A stretch of DNA of 64,000 nt from Glebionis coronaria (lineage: Eukaryota; Streptophyta; Magnoliopsida; Asterales; Asteraceae), in NCBI GenBank assembly GCA_025667525.1, contig CM046878.1:517956274-518020273 (forward strand), in the 5' to 3' direction. This document shows, in pieces, positions 34,253-49,860 of the stretch. The notes below the pieces were generated by a model, which did no database searches, was not told the origin of the DNA, and saw only the letters and a program-made list of their open reading frames with translations. How positions within the stretch are numbered: position 1 is the first letter of the stretch; every line of letters starts with the position of its first letter. The translations under genes were made by a program, and so were the position numbers.

Positions 34253-34600
34253 TGTTGGAAATCAAAGAGAAATGTAAACACATAGTAAAGGCGGGAAAAG
34301 CCGTTACATATATTCAAGTTCAACTGAGTTACATCAGTTGACTATTTATACAGAGTGAAAAAGTCAAACTAAAATAAAAGCTAATTAACCTACAAACTGA
34401 ATTAAGCTACTACAATCTAATCAAGCTATTACATAAACATTGTTACATCATATTACATCTTCTGAGAATAGTGCTGAGGAGCTTGAGCTTATTAGGCTGG
34501 GGAGCTTGACCTATTGACTTGACATAATCGACTTTGCTTTTGGCTTTGTCTTTTGTTTGGTTTGTAGTTTGAGCTTCAGTAGTTCCTTTTAGTCACTTGG
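34253..34600 (-). repeat. Remnant of a copia-type LTR beside the enolase gene
   Basis: On the minus strand the sequence ends TTTGATTTCCAACA, followed by TGATATCATAGCATGC. That matches a tRNA-Met primer-binding site (TGGTATCAGAGCATGC) with two changes, one of them G to A. A TATA-like block (TATAAATAG on the minus strand, about 34350) is present. The other LTR end is not clear, with a candidate near 34600. I see no internal region, apart from a few bases toward 34215. Confidence 0.5.
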
Positions 34601-35299
34601 AACCACAAACAGTGGTTAGAGATTTTTTTCGACCTATTTTAATCAGTATATGTTAGGACTTGGGGGATTGAACACATTGGTGGAACCAATCGGTTTAGCA
34701 AGTCCCAATCAATCACGACGTGTTCATATATGGGTTAAAAAGGTTACAAGGCAGCACAAACTGAGCACAACAGTGGAATTGTTATTGTTATAACCGATGG
34801 TTGCAAGCTCTTTAAAACGCTTGAACTGCTTATAACAGACTTTGATTCTGTAATAACCGATGATTGCAAGCTCTTCGAAACCGAGACTCCTTTACAGTTA
34901 CATATATCATCGTCAATGTTAAACATAAAAAAGTTCTAAATGCACAAATCACAATCTTAAGCATAAGTAATCATATGCAGTGAAATAGTACCGAAATGGA
35001 TGTATCACCAATGAAATAAAGTTACACACCATTATAAAGAAAAAGAACAAAACCAGATTCCATTTCTAGCATTGTATTACTCATGCCAAACAAGCGACAT
35101 TTCAAATCAAAAAAACAAACAAAGAAAAAAATCATTTTAAAAGTACATTTAACTCGCCTCGTGAAGCTTCATCATTCCGTTTTTAAATAAGTTGAGTAGT
35201 GAGTAGTGACTGCCCATTATTGTGAAGGAAGAGTCTGTTTTGCACTTCCCTCGGTTTTTATTTGGATTGCATGGACACTCAACCGGGTTTAACCCTGAT
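34601..35299. other. 3' flank of the enolase gene
   Basis: No gene is seen here. It holds a duplicated short segment ('ATAACCGATG.TTGCAAGCTCTT' near 34790 and 34853). The 3' untranslated region of the minus-strand enolase must lie in its right part. A poly(A)-signal-like AATAAA on the minus strand (35257-35262) lies 38 bases after the stop, but cleavage cannot be placed. Confidence 0.45.
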
Positions 35300-39025
<3,726 letters not shown>

Positions 39026-39130
39026 TTTGGTTTGATAATATGATGAAGAAGAAGATGTAAAATATGTTTATGAAACTGGAATGAGGAAAATAGGAGGAGG
39101 AGGTACGTCTTGTATTTGTAGGTGTTTGAG

Positions 39131-39139
39131 TTATTTATA
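39131..39139 (-). promoter_or_regulatory. TATA box of the enolase gene
   Basis: TATAAATAA on the minus strand lies 106 bases upstream of the enolase ATG, which predicts a 5' leader of about 75 bases. It is the only good TATA match close to the start. Confidence 0.6.
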
Positions 39140-40193
39140 GCCTTTAAATTTTCGTGATGAATGAGTCTTGTCCCTCCGAAATGAAAGAAAATCAAATCTT
39201 TCTATTATTGGCTATTTTAAAAAGTAAGCTTTTGAAATATTCGTTTCATAAACTTCGAACATAAATGTCACATAGCAATGGTTAAAAATAGTAGACGTGT
39301 AACTGAACTTGTATCATTGTATGAGGACCCAGACTCCGGTCTCTAGTCCACTTCTAACCGATTTTCTCTTGTTTGCAGCACCACTCAAGACTTAAAAATA
39401 CGATGAACGGTCTAAAAGAGTCGTCAAAACCGATCCAACCAAATTATGCTTAAACATTGAAAATTAAAAATGTTACATTATAACTTGTAATTGAGGAGAT
39501 ATGAAACTGCCTTACGTTTATAAATATTGTATAGGAGGTGTGTAAATTATTGTAATTGTTTTTCTTAAAGTAATAAAAAATAGTTAAGAAATTTCCAGTA
39601 GCTAATCTTTTTTACAAATCATATATCTTCAACTATTAAAGTCATTTGCTTATCATAAGACCGACAAAATGATATTTTTTTCGTTTTAAAATTACAATTT
39701 TATTTTAATATTTTTTGTTTTTTTTAACATTGACTTTAAATATATTTTTTTTTTTATATAATACTTGATAAAATATTATAAATATAAAAATTGTTTTAAA
39801 AACTAATCAATTCATATATTTTTAATTAAATATTATATAACACAAACAAAAATATTTAAAATTAAATTTGGAATAAAAAATCAAAACAAGATTGAAGGAG
39901 TAGTAGTAAACACTGAAGCGTCAAATTATAGAAAGATCAAAGATCTTAGTTAACTAGATTAAAGGTGGGAATAAAATAAAACTTGAGTGATGAATAAAAC
40001 CACTCTCAAATTGTTAATTAGGATGCAAATTCATTGGCATGAAAGAGCATGAATAATTCACTTAACAAATACTATCACAAGAACAAAATGATGCCAGCAA
40101 ATGTGGCATGGGGCATGGGCCGGTGCACCTTTGTGTGTTTGACTTTTTCTTTTTACATCATCTTAGCAAAATCTTTTATATAATAAAAGAATT
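39140..40193. other. Intergenic region upstream of enolase; no gene
   Basis: The stretch is AT-rich, with long A and T runs around 39660-39860. I see no coding frame and no repeat family I can name. It should contain the distal enolase promoter. Confidence 0.5.
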
Positions 40194-40948
40194 GATTTAG
40201 GTTCATTTGGATACCAAACTTATCTAAGATATGAGGGGATTCATCCCCACCCTCCATCTCTATATTATTTAATGGTTAAGATTAAATTCTTATTTTACAC
40301 TACAGGGGTATTTTCGTCATTTCATTGTCGACTATATATGCAATTTTTACTTCTTTTCTTATGAAAAACACACACAAATCTCACCCACTTTCTCTCTCTA
40401 CCCCCGATCTTCCTTGTCTCTCTACAAATCCTCTAACTTCACAGATCCATCGTCGCGAGTCCGAATTGATGATTATGAACCGATCACGAATCCATGAGTT
40501 GGTCAACATGAATCAATAATGAACTCATAACGAATTGATCATCACCAGGTTAGAGTTCTTTTTTATTTTAGCTTACTTGATTTAGATAAGCTTATTAATC
40601 TATCATCATTAAAATTATAAGCTTTTATTTAGCTTGTTTTTAGCGAATTATATGAATTTATTGTTCTTTGAATAAGCTAGCTTATTAAGTGATTTATGTG
40701 AATGATTTGTTTTTTTAATAAGCTTTTGATATATATGGGAGTTATGAATAAGATGAGAGTTATGTAAAAAACTTATGAATTAGATGATTTGAGTTTATTA
40801 TGTTGAATTATAAGCTAGCTTATTAGCTTATTTTAACGAATTATCAGATTTTTTGAATAAAAGAGTTATGAATCAACTTATATTTGTATGAATAAGTTGT
40901 ATCATTATAAATTTTATTTTGCTGATGTAGGCTAAGTTAAGGTTAATG

Positions 40949-42560
40949 TATCATATATGATACTTCATTTATCATATATGATAGATATATCATATATTAT
41001 ATATGATAGATGTATTCTATATGATATATGAGATGTCATATATGATGTTTTGACAAACAACAATAAACAATCAGACATAATTAAGTATGATGTATCATAT
41101 ATGATACCTCATAATCATACATGATAGTTATATGACATGTGATATATGATAGGTATATCATATATGATATATGAGGTATCATATATGATATTTCTGACAA
41201 GCCACAGAAAAACTACATTTTGATATTGTACATGACTTCTTACACATTTAATAAAAATGGTCCCTAATATATTATTTCCTCTCTTATATTAATGCAGACT
41301 ATGCGAACACAACAACGAGCAGATGTGGATGCTGCAATTTCCCGGTTGGAGTAAAGCATGAGGACATGCACGCATATGTGTAAGGATAAGAAGAAGTCGT
41401 TGTCATGTCCCATGAGGAAGTCTTACAATAGAAAGTTATATCTGGTTGAAAACAAAGAAGATATGATTGAAGATGAAGGATATAAGTTTTAGTAATAACA
41501 CATGTTTAGGTTTTAATTTTGAATTCAGTAGACTCTTTTTGTTTTTAATATTTTGATTAATGAATAAATGTTTTTATCATTATTGGTTATATTCTATTTG
41601 AATACGTGTTTAATCATCAGTTGTTTGTGTATGCTCTTAGCACTCTTTTTTATTTTTTGAATATATGTTTTGATCATTGGTACACCATGTTTTTCGTTTT
41701 AGTAATGAAGTTACTAGACCTTTTGTTTATTATGGCAAACCTTTTTTTTAGTATCATATATGATAATTCACTATCATATATGATATTAAAAAAATACTCT
41801 TTTTATTTTCTGAACAACTGTTTAATTATAGCAGACTCCATGTTTTAATCATGAATTCAACAGAACCTTTGTTTAATCTGTCAAACATTTTTTGAGTATC
41901 ATATATGATACTAGGTTATCATATATGATAGTGCAGTATCATGTATGACATAATTAAAAAGTTATAGGTATTATCATATATGATACTCAAAAAAGGTAAA
42001 AACTATGCTTTTGAATATGATAAAACTTTAGCAAATAACAACATTATAAAAAAAAATTACATCTGCAGATGTTTTATCATTTTCATATGTAAAAATGACA
42101 ATTATTGAGTAGCATTACAAAGTTAAACTAATACATCACCATACATAAATTTCCAAGAGATAAACTATACAAATGCTTGAAACAATGGATGTTGATCTTA
42201 ATCATCAACATTTTTGTTACAAACTTGGTGCTCGTCTTTCATGCCCATGGTCTTGTTATTTCAGTCCGGGATCCAATGTTCCACTTCTTCGCCTTGAGAT
42301 GATTGAGTTCTTCGAATGCATTTCACTACACAAATAAAAGACTTGGCTTTAGTTTCAATCAGATTATCATATATGATATATTATAGAAGTTGAATTTCAA
42401 CCAGATTATCATATATGATAATAACACACAACTAACTTTTAATTAACGACTAAGAGATCACAGACTTGCTTTTCTTTGTTTTCAAGCATATTATCATATT
42501 ATTATATATCATACCTCCATATATCATATATGATATATGAAGGTATCATATATGATATGT
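40949..42560. repeat. Dispersed palindrome TATCATATATGATA inside the Mutator-like element
   Basis: By eye there are 14 exact copies of this perfect 14-bp palindrome plus many near copies, in three clusters: 40949-41195, 41752-41990 and 42364-42560. They are absent from the rest of the window in this density. The outer two clusters occupy mirror positions in the inverted arms. Confidence 0.85.
41297..41495 (+). other. Possible relic exon inside the Mutator-like element
   Basis: A segment opening just after an acceptor-like TTAATGCAG translates to 'TMRTQQRADVDAAISRLE', a stop, then about 45 codons ending 'EDMIEDEGYKF' and a stop. Base composition is far less AT-rich than around it, which suggests captured coding sequence. 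I do not recognise the protein. Confidence 0.3.
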
Positions 42561-43312
42561 TTGTTCAATGTAGCCCACTATTTCAACACAACTCTGCTAT
42601 AAGCTTATTCACATAACTCCATTTATGCTTATACTAAAGTTTCAACAAATTCTACTTATAAGCTTATTCACCTAACTCCATTCAAATTTGAAAGCTTATT
42701 CATATAAATCTTCTAATAAGCTTTTTCACATTAAGTTTAATTCTAACACATCAAAGAAGCTTAATTATAGCAAATCAAATAAGCTAACATATCTAAATCA
42801 CATCAAAATAAGCTCAAAAAAAATACATCGATAAGGTAAAAAAACTAACATCTTATTCAAAATAAATCTAAACTCGTATATTAATTCACATCAAATAAGC
42901 TTAAAAATAAGCTTATTTCGATCAAATGAGCTATAAAAAGATCATGATGTAACCTGGTGTTAACGAACCATTGATGGAGATGATTAAATACGAAGGAGAT
43001 GATGAGATAATAGATCGAGGATAGATCGAAATCATGATTTTTAGATCGTGGGTTATGGATTAAAGATGTGTTTGTGTGTGTTTTTTTTGTGCGTGTTTCT
43101 GTGTGTGTTTATGTGGTGGATATGATGAAGAAGATGATGGTGGGAGGGATGTGGGAGGTGGGGTGGGTGGGATGTGAAAAGACCAAAATACCCCTCTGAT
43201 TTTTAATTAATAAAAGTAAAAATAATCTTGGCCTTTGATTTTTGAAAGATGGAAGGTGAGGATTGGTCCCCTTGTATCCAAAGGATACAATGTATCCAAA
43301 ATAACCGGACTC

Positions 43313-44432
43313 AAAAGAATTAGATTATTTGAGAATTTTAATTAAAAGTGGAGGTTATGGAAAAAACAATTAAACCAATCAAATTGCTTGATTTTGACAC
43401 ATAAGCAAAATAGAGAGATATGATTGGTGGAAAAAAAGTCAAAATTGAATTCACTTTAGTCAAAATAAAAAATTTTGGTGGAAAAATTTGATAAAAACAC
43501 ACAAAGATATATTTGTCAAATTTGTGAAAATAAAAACTTAAAAAAGGAGGATGGCATTAGTAAAACTTTAGTGCTTGAATTTTAAATAAATTAGATGGAT
43601 TTAAATGTAAACTTATAATTTTTCATATTTTTTAGTAACTTTATAAAATAAACAAAATAACCCTTAAACTTTATAGACTCTAGACTTTATATTTAAAAAT
43701 ACAACATATATGTTATATTAAAAAAAATCAACAAATCACATGATTATAAATATTAAAAAAAAACGCAAATTATCGTCTATATCTATTTTGACACTTAACA
43801 AAGTCAAACAATGCAATATACGTAAATTATTGTTAACATGAATATAAATACTAAAATGAATGCAGGACCTTAGACATTAATATAAGATGAAAATAAACAG
43901 ACGGGATTCCACATATTAACACAACATATATTTTTTAAGGTCATCATATATTACTAAACATACAACGTCTAGAAAAACATAGCTAACATTTCAGTTGAAC
44001 AAAGTCAAATCCTTTGTCCAACAAATATTTATACAAAATATCAATTAATATTATCAGATAATGAAAAATCACAATGTAAAACTCGTGGGTCTATAAGCAT
44101 CGTAACTATTTAAGTATTAATATTAAATTTTTTTTTATAAAATAATATTAAACATTACATAATCGTGAATTTATAAATCGTGTACGTGTAAGGTTGATGT
44201 AAATAGTTTGTTGATTAATAATTAAGGTCTAACTATTTCGAATAAAAATATCGAAAGTAAAAAGAGTATGAAATTCGGAAAAAAAATTGAGGTGAGTTTA
44301 TATTAAATTACACGGTGCACAGTAAAACAAAAACATAATCAAACATATAAATATTAGATGGCTTTTAAAAACATAACATACATAAAATCGTAATAACGAA
44401 ATTATTACTTAATTTATCTTTTATTTATAAGT
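43313..44432. other. AT-rich DNA, probably the body of a small Helitron
   Basis: No gene is seen. The 3' terminus at 44433-44460 implies that an element ends there, but I could not fix its TC-starting 5' end in this stretch. Confidence 0.35.
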
Positions 44433-44460
44433 CCCGTGCGTGCACGGGCATTAAAACTAG
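44433..44460 (+). mobile_element. Helitron 3' terminus (hairpin plus CTAG)
   Basis: CCCGTGCGTGCACGGG (44433-44448) forms a 7-bp stem. Eight bases later the sequence is CTAG (44457-44460), followed by T. A hairpin about 10 bases before CTRR, with insertion next to T, is the standard 3' end of Helitrons. The rest of this element is not delimited. It is not the 3' end of the minus-strand Helitron at 50-59 kb, which lies elsewhere and reads in the opposite direction. Confidence 0.65.
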
Positions 44461-45118
44461 TAGTGATTCTACGAAAGAAGAAAAATAAAAATAAAAAAAG
44501 ATTTTTTTAATCATACATTTTAAATAGGAGTGAGAATTGAGAAATGTATAAGTTTTTCTCGGTATATCTAAAATGTGTAATTATATTTTCTTCTCATCCT
44601 TTTTACGGTAATTTATTTTCTCATTAAAGCCAAACTCAACATACCTAGCTATATAAGCGGTTAAAATAACTTTTATAAAAAAGAAACTCAAATAAGAACA
44701 CACAATGTATACAAATACAGTTTGATTTATCTTAAGAAGTTAAATAATTTATTTAGAAGAAGAGACCAACCTTAATCTCTTTCAATTTATTTGCTTTTTC
44801 ACGATTTTTAGTATGGTATACCTTAACAAATTAACTCATTAAGCTAGCTCGTCGGGCATGAAGCCAGTATGATAGATATATACAAATCGACCATTTTACT
44901 GATAGAAGGAGCCAAATTAAAGTTCTCATGTAAAGCATATTAAAAATGATCAAAGGCAAGTATTTATTCATTACCATATTATTTGATGCAGTTGTGCAAC
45001 CAAGGCTGAAGACTAATGTCCCATGAAAAACTTGGAAAAAAAAAAAAAAACAAACAAACTATAGAGCAAACAGCCCTCTAGGCCTAGATGAATCTTAGTT
45101 CATGCGATTAATCGTTAT
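44461..45118. other. Intergenic, no gene seen
   Basis: AT-rich 3' flank of the HAD-like gene. It includes an A-run at about 45032-45049. No coding frame is present. Confidence 0.45.
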
Positions 45119-47419
45119 CTACTCCTTGCCAAGAGAGCGAATTATTTTAGAGTAATAGCCCCAATCAGAATGTGAAGGTGTTATGGCAGCCTCCCCAAAT
45201 GGATGATCCTTCACATAAGTTGGCACATCATTTGCTTCTGCAAGCCCATTCAAGAAAGCTCGCAACTCACCATTTGGACCTGATAAACAGTTTTTACATG
45301 CCGATTTAGATATGATTAGACTTGAACCAAAAACCATTTTAATCACTAAATGCTAACTTTTTATACATTTACCTAGAAAATTATCTATCTTGTTATCAGG
45401 ATCATAATTTCCAGGAAAAATCGACGTGTTTGGCTGCAAGGATACAAGATCCAAAAAATTGAATATGAGGATTTGTATACTTACAACTAAATAACATATG
45501 TAGGAGTAATGGAGTATATTATGCAGCCCAAAACATGAAAGTATAAAATAATACAGGATTAAGAAGAGCTTTCACAGGATCCGTGACCAACAACGTGTTA
45601 GATGACGAGTATTCTGCATCATGCCATTTTTGCTGCCATACATACTTAAGCTCTTTCAAGAACAAAGGCTTGTGTTTGTCCTCCAGACACATGAATCCTG
45701 TTTCCGTGCATTGATCTTGATCCTAACAACCAAAATATAACACATGAACTTGGAAAATCAAACAAAAACAATACTAGAGACAACTTATGCATGTTGCACA
45801 CCCAGCTATATGTTTTATGATGAAAGCTACTCTAAACTTTTGACTTACCCAAGTGAACAATAGCTTGCTTCTGTGTTCTCTGATCATGATATTGGACAGA
45901 ATTCCATCTATGGTATGCCTAACACATACATAAGTACAATATTATTAGTATACTCTTTGAATAAAATTAGATAGCAAGTTATACGTAATGGTGTCGCTTG
46001 AGGTGATAAGTTAAACATATAAAATGACATATTTAACTTATTAATTACACTTAGTTTAGGGTGAGAAAAATTGTCAAAAATCCAGTAACCTTGTTGTGTA
46101 TAAAGTAAAAAACCGATGTGTAAAATAGTGGTGCCCAAGATAAAGAAAAAAAAATGATAAAGAAGCCCTTAAGGCCAATGTTTTAAAACCCGGTTTTTGA
46201 ATTGATCTGATCGAACTACCAAGTCACGGTTTTCATAACCGACGTCCGGTCACTTGAGTTGAAAGAATGTGATACTAACACCATACCAGAAGACCATATT
46301 CCCACTTCAAATCTTTCAAAGCAGAAATTCAAAAACCCTTCACAATAAGGCCTCTTGTAAACTGCATATACATATATGTATCCACAAGTTAATAAACATA
46401 TATATATGAGGATGATAGTGTAAGTTTATTTTCAAAACTAAATAAATATACAGAACTACGAAAACCACCTTTATACTCTTAACAATAAATATGTATTTTC
46501 ATTATTAGGTTTAAATTAACATTTAATAATTGTTTTATTGGTTATAAATACGTGTATGATAAGCGATATGAAGGCTGCACATGTGTTTTTATATTAGTCA
46601 ATGAAAACATAGTTATAATACATATAAAACAAATAAATGTTGATGGTCCTAGGATACATGTTCCAGTGACCTACGACAATGAAAACTCATGTATTTCAAC
46701 ATAATGAACTAATCCGATGAATATACATGTGCATTTTAAGAGTAAAAAGTGGTCCTCGCAGTTCTGTACATTTATTTGGTTCTGAAAATCACCTCACCCC
46801 TAGGATGATATGCATGAACCAATTCAAAAGGTAACAATCCTATGTTTTTAACAATAACGTTCACAAACATGTATGTCCTTCTATGGGCCTAAAACATATG
46901 GTTGCAGTGTTGCACTTTTCGCCAAATGCAGTTGCAACTACCTACTTGTTTTTACTTACTCATAAAGTTTCCGCTAAGATAATCAGGGCGGCTTTTCTTC
47001 GGAATGGTGTTTGGACGGCGGCGATGGGCTCGATAAACCACAAATCCACCAAGAGGAAGCACAAGGAGTTTCTTTCTCTTTCTCGGACCAAGGCTAAGTT
47101 TCTCCAAGGAAATGCCTAAATCGGTTCCTGCTTCTTTTTCATCTTCTTGGTCGTCCTTATCAATACATTTCTCTATGGAAGCAACAACAACATTCTTGAT
47201 TCCTGCTTCTTTTTCATCATTTTGTTGGTTGTTACGAGTGACATCATAAGCTACAACGGCACTCTTGATTCCTGCTTCTTTATCAACAACTTTTTCATTG
47301 TTATGAGTCTCATCAGAATTAGCAACAACGATATTCTTGATTCCATCTTGTTTTTCACTGCTATGAGTGTCATCAATAGCAACTACCACATTCTTGTTCT
47401 TCAAATCTTTAGTATCCAT
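45119..47419 (-). CDS. FCP1/NIF-type HAD-like phosphatase family protein, catalytic motifs degenerate
   Basis: Exons (minus strand): 46960-47419, 46287-46361, 45849-45907, 45555-45722, 45373-45433, 45119-45279. All introns are GT..AG, giving 327 residues and stop TAG. The C-terminal 215 residues follow the plant FCP1-homology pattern: 'KRPYCEGFLNFCFERFEVGIWSS', 'KLLFTWDQDQCTETGF', 'KPLFLKELKYVW', 'TLLVTDPVKALLNP' and 'VPTYVKDHPFG'. Family members dephosphorylate phosphoserine proteins with a DxDx(T/V) nucleophile. Here that site reads L-P122-L-G124-G, so both acidic positions are lost, and motif IV (normally DD) reads T245-D246-P. About five residues are also missing after WSS. Residues 1-105 are three to four acidic repeats around 'GIKN(I/V)VVA', and basic clusters (RKRKK at 113, RRR at 133) could be nuclear signals. 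It is probably a pseudoenzyme or a recently decaying gene; exon-intron structure and frame are intact. Confidence 0.82.
47110..47400 (-). repeat. In-frame minisatellite in exon 1 of the HAD-like gene
   Basis: TTCCTGCTTC (plus strand) recurs at 47125, 47200 and 47269, with a diverged copy at 47341. The spacings are 75, 69 and 72 bp. All are multiples of three, so the repeat changes protein length without breaking the frame. Confidence 0.8.
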
Positions 47420-47470
47420 TTGGGTTTGGATTTAGAGTAAGTTCCTATGTGAATATGGCCGAGTATGACT

Positions 47471-47479
47471 TATATATAA
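47471..47479 (-). promoter_or_regulatory. TATA box of the HAD-like gene
   Basis: TATATATAAG on the minus strand lies about 55 bases before the ATG at 47419. That predicts a short leader of about 25 bases and supports this ATG as the start. Confidence 0.55.
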
Positions 47480-49469
47480 CAATGGCAACTGGCTTTTGGG
47501 TTACCAACGATATGCATGCAAATGAAAGGTTTTTTTTCATTCATTGCAAGCGTTAAAGCCGTTAGTTAATGATCATCAGCGGCCCATTGCATTCCCTATT
47601 TTACTATGGTTCTTTGAACTTACCGTGCAGATGCTTTAAAATTGAAAGTCACTTTGCATGCGTTTTTTATTTTTCAAAAAAAGTAAATGCGAATTATTAA
47701 TCATCTTAATTAATTTAGGTAACTTCAACAAATTTACAAAAATGTTCAAATCTATCATAAGTGTATAAAATGCAAGTACAAGTTGTGTAGGCATATGCAA
47801 ATGTATATTTTACAATGCTATTAACCCGTGAAATTCACGGGCCTTAAAAAACCGTTTATAGTATTTTTATAACCGATCCATTTGTAGTATGTGAATGCAA
47901 AATATTGATGCTAACTTGTGATACATACAAATGATTGAAATGCTATGAAAAATATTTAAACTTCTATGGTATATAAACTGAGAAATGTTTAATCCACATA
48001 AAGTTTACAAAAGCAAATCCATATACTAATGAGTCATTAACACTATTGGTACTTATATTCATTTCATACTTTTTATTATTTTCACGTATACACATTCACT
48101 AATTAACCTACACATCAATGTGTGGATTCTTTTCAAGCTTTATATGGATATAGTATTCCTTATATAAATTTGAGATTATATCACTTTGAAAATTAGTAAA
48201 ATAATTTAACAACATGAAAAGGTGGCATTTTATTCGTGTGGCTTTAAGAAACCATTGACAACGTTTATACAATACATCGATTTGTGAGATTATGTAAAGA
48301 AAATATTTTTTAGAACGGCACATGCACCTCAATCTCACTGAAATCTGACCACTGAGTTATACCATCCATAACGGGCAGGCCTCGAGACCCGAACCACTAA
48401 GAGAAACCCCTAGAACTCACGGATTCGCACTAAGGAGGAAAATCATAGATTTTTGTCTCTTACAAGGACTTGTACCCATGACCAAACCCCCTCCCCAAAA
48501 TCCAGGAAAGGACCCAGATGGCCAACTGCTCTAGATCAGTTGGTTTATGTAAACAAATTATTTGACACTAACTACAGCCGGATAACTTGGCTTAACGTGT
48601 AAATGTTAATTTTTTTAAGTATTAATATGTAGATCTATTTTTTCAAGGTTGATAAGCTTTGATGTATTGTATTAAACCTTTTATTACCAAATGGCCTTTA
48701 GGATCCCTAGATATCAACCCATAGAAATTCCCGTGCACCAATTCATCAGTCATCAAGCATTAATCACACAAAATGGATTCGTTGATAATTTTTATACCTA
48801 GAATTTGATTATAAAACACTTTTATCTTCAATTTCATTTCCATGTCTATTAACTTTTGTCTGTTATTTCATTAACACGATGCATCCAGAACCCGTGTGTT
48901 CCACTAAGTGAGCATGATATTTGTTGTTATTAAACAAATTGTAATATTTATTATTTTTAGTTTAGTACGTATTTCTAATTTTTTTAATTAATTTTAATAC
49001 TTTTATGTTAATATTGTATCTTTTAAGTGTTTATACTTAGTTTAAAGGGTTTTGTTGTTAATATTATTTAATGTAAGAAATTTTAACAAAATTCTTTTTA
49101 ACATTTATTTATTTTGATTATATAAACTTGTCTAAAAAGCTAGTGATACAAACCAAAAAGCTGGTGATACAACCAAAAAGCTTTATCAAAAACAAAAACA
49201 GCTATTGAAGGTTGCTAAAAAACACACACACTATCATAAGCTCACCATAGTTCTAGATTAGTCTTAACCTTTTCGTTGTCACTTGGAACAGTAAAGGTCA
49301 ATTGGAAGATTAATGAAAGGACGCATGTGCATTAATGAGGTATTGATTTTTATCCACAAATTCGTTTAATCTTGTTCTATAAAATGATTAGTTGCATTAG
49401 TTTAGTTTCATATCTTCTAAAGTTAAATCTCAATTTTACTATTCATCAATTTGATCAATTGCAAATTCA
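47480..49469. other. Intergenic with transposon-like debris; no gene
   Basis: A hairpin-forming CCCGTGAAATTCACGGG at 47825-47841 resembles Helitron subterminal hairpins, but no CTRR end follows on either strand. A GC-richer block at about 48330-48560 ('GGCCTCGAGACCCGAACC', 'CTTACAAGGACTTGTACCC') looks like transposon sequence that I cannot name. Otherwise AT-rich with no open frame. Confidence 0.4.
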
Positions 49470-49860
49470 AGTTCATCCGATGTGATTTTAAAAGAAATTA
49501 AGGAAATTAGTGGTCATGCTGAAACTAGAAAATGCATGGGTTTTTATTTTAATCAAATGGTTGTTAACAAGGAAAGTTTTGCTACTGTGTTGAGGGGTCA
49601 ATCTTAAAATGTGAAGTCTAATTTGGCTACGGTTGGTTAATTGACTGAGTTTGAGAAAAAAGAAGAGCTTGAAGTTGAGATGGAAAGTTCAGAACATTTG
49701 AGGGAGCTTTATGATACTAAAACCAAGAAGCTTGCTAATTTGAATGGAATGTTAGCAAAGGCTAGGACTCGAATGACTGAATTGCAGTTTCAAGCTCAGT
49801 TGATGGACCTTTCTAATTAGGCTATGATCTTTAAGAGGGTTGTTAAAATGATGATGATGT
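49470..49860 (+). pseudogene. Unidentified decayed coding sequence with coiled-coil character
   Basis: A single frame reads through 'KEIKEISGHAETRKCMGFYFNQMVVNKESFATVLRG', meets two stops, and continues 'EFEKKEELEVEMESSEHLRELYDTKT' to 'TRMTELQFQAQLMDLSN' before another stop. The Glu/Lys/Leu spacing suggests a coiled coil. The pattern resembles the C-terminus of plant transposase-type proteins, but I cannot name the family. Confidence 0.4.

Larger units (their letters stand above)
40194..43312. mobile_element. Non-autonomous Mutator-like element (3119 bp) with 9-bp target duplication
   Basis: AAAAGAATT flanks the element on both sides (40185-40193 and 43313-43321). The ends are inverted: GATTTAGGTTCATTTGGATAC at the left, and the complement of the right end begins GAGTCCGGTTATTTTGGATAC. 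Inverted similarity continues inward for about 360 bp, through 'TCC.CACC.TCCATC', 'GGGGTATTTT.GTC', 'AACACACACAAA', 'TCATCTCC'/'ATCATCACC' and 'CACCAGGTTA', and weakly beyond. Nine-base duplications with long terminal inverted repeats are the mark of Mutator-like elements. No transposase is present. Confidence 0.85.

Noticed and set aside
34744..34926. 60-codon minus ORF with repeated segments
   Set aside because: Short, repetitive, and outside any exon pattern of the enolase gene.
47825..47841. Helitron-like hairpin CCCGTGAAATTCACGGG
   Set aside because: No CTRR followed by T lies at the expected distance on either strand, so I do not call a Helitron end.
48330..48560. Possible SINE or tRNA-derived element
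   Set aside because: A partial B-box-like GGTTCGGGTCTC can be read on the minus strand, but no A-box at proper distance, no tail and no target duplication were seen.
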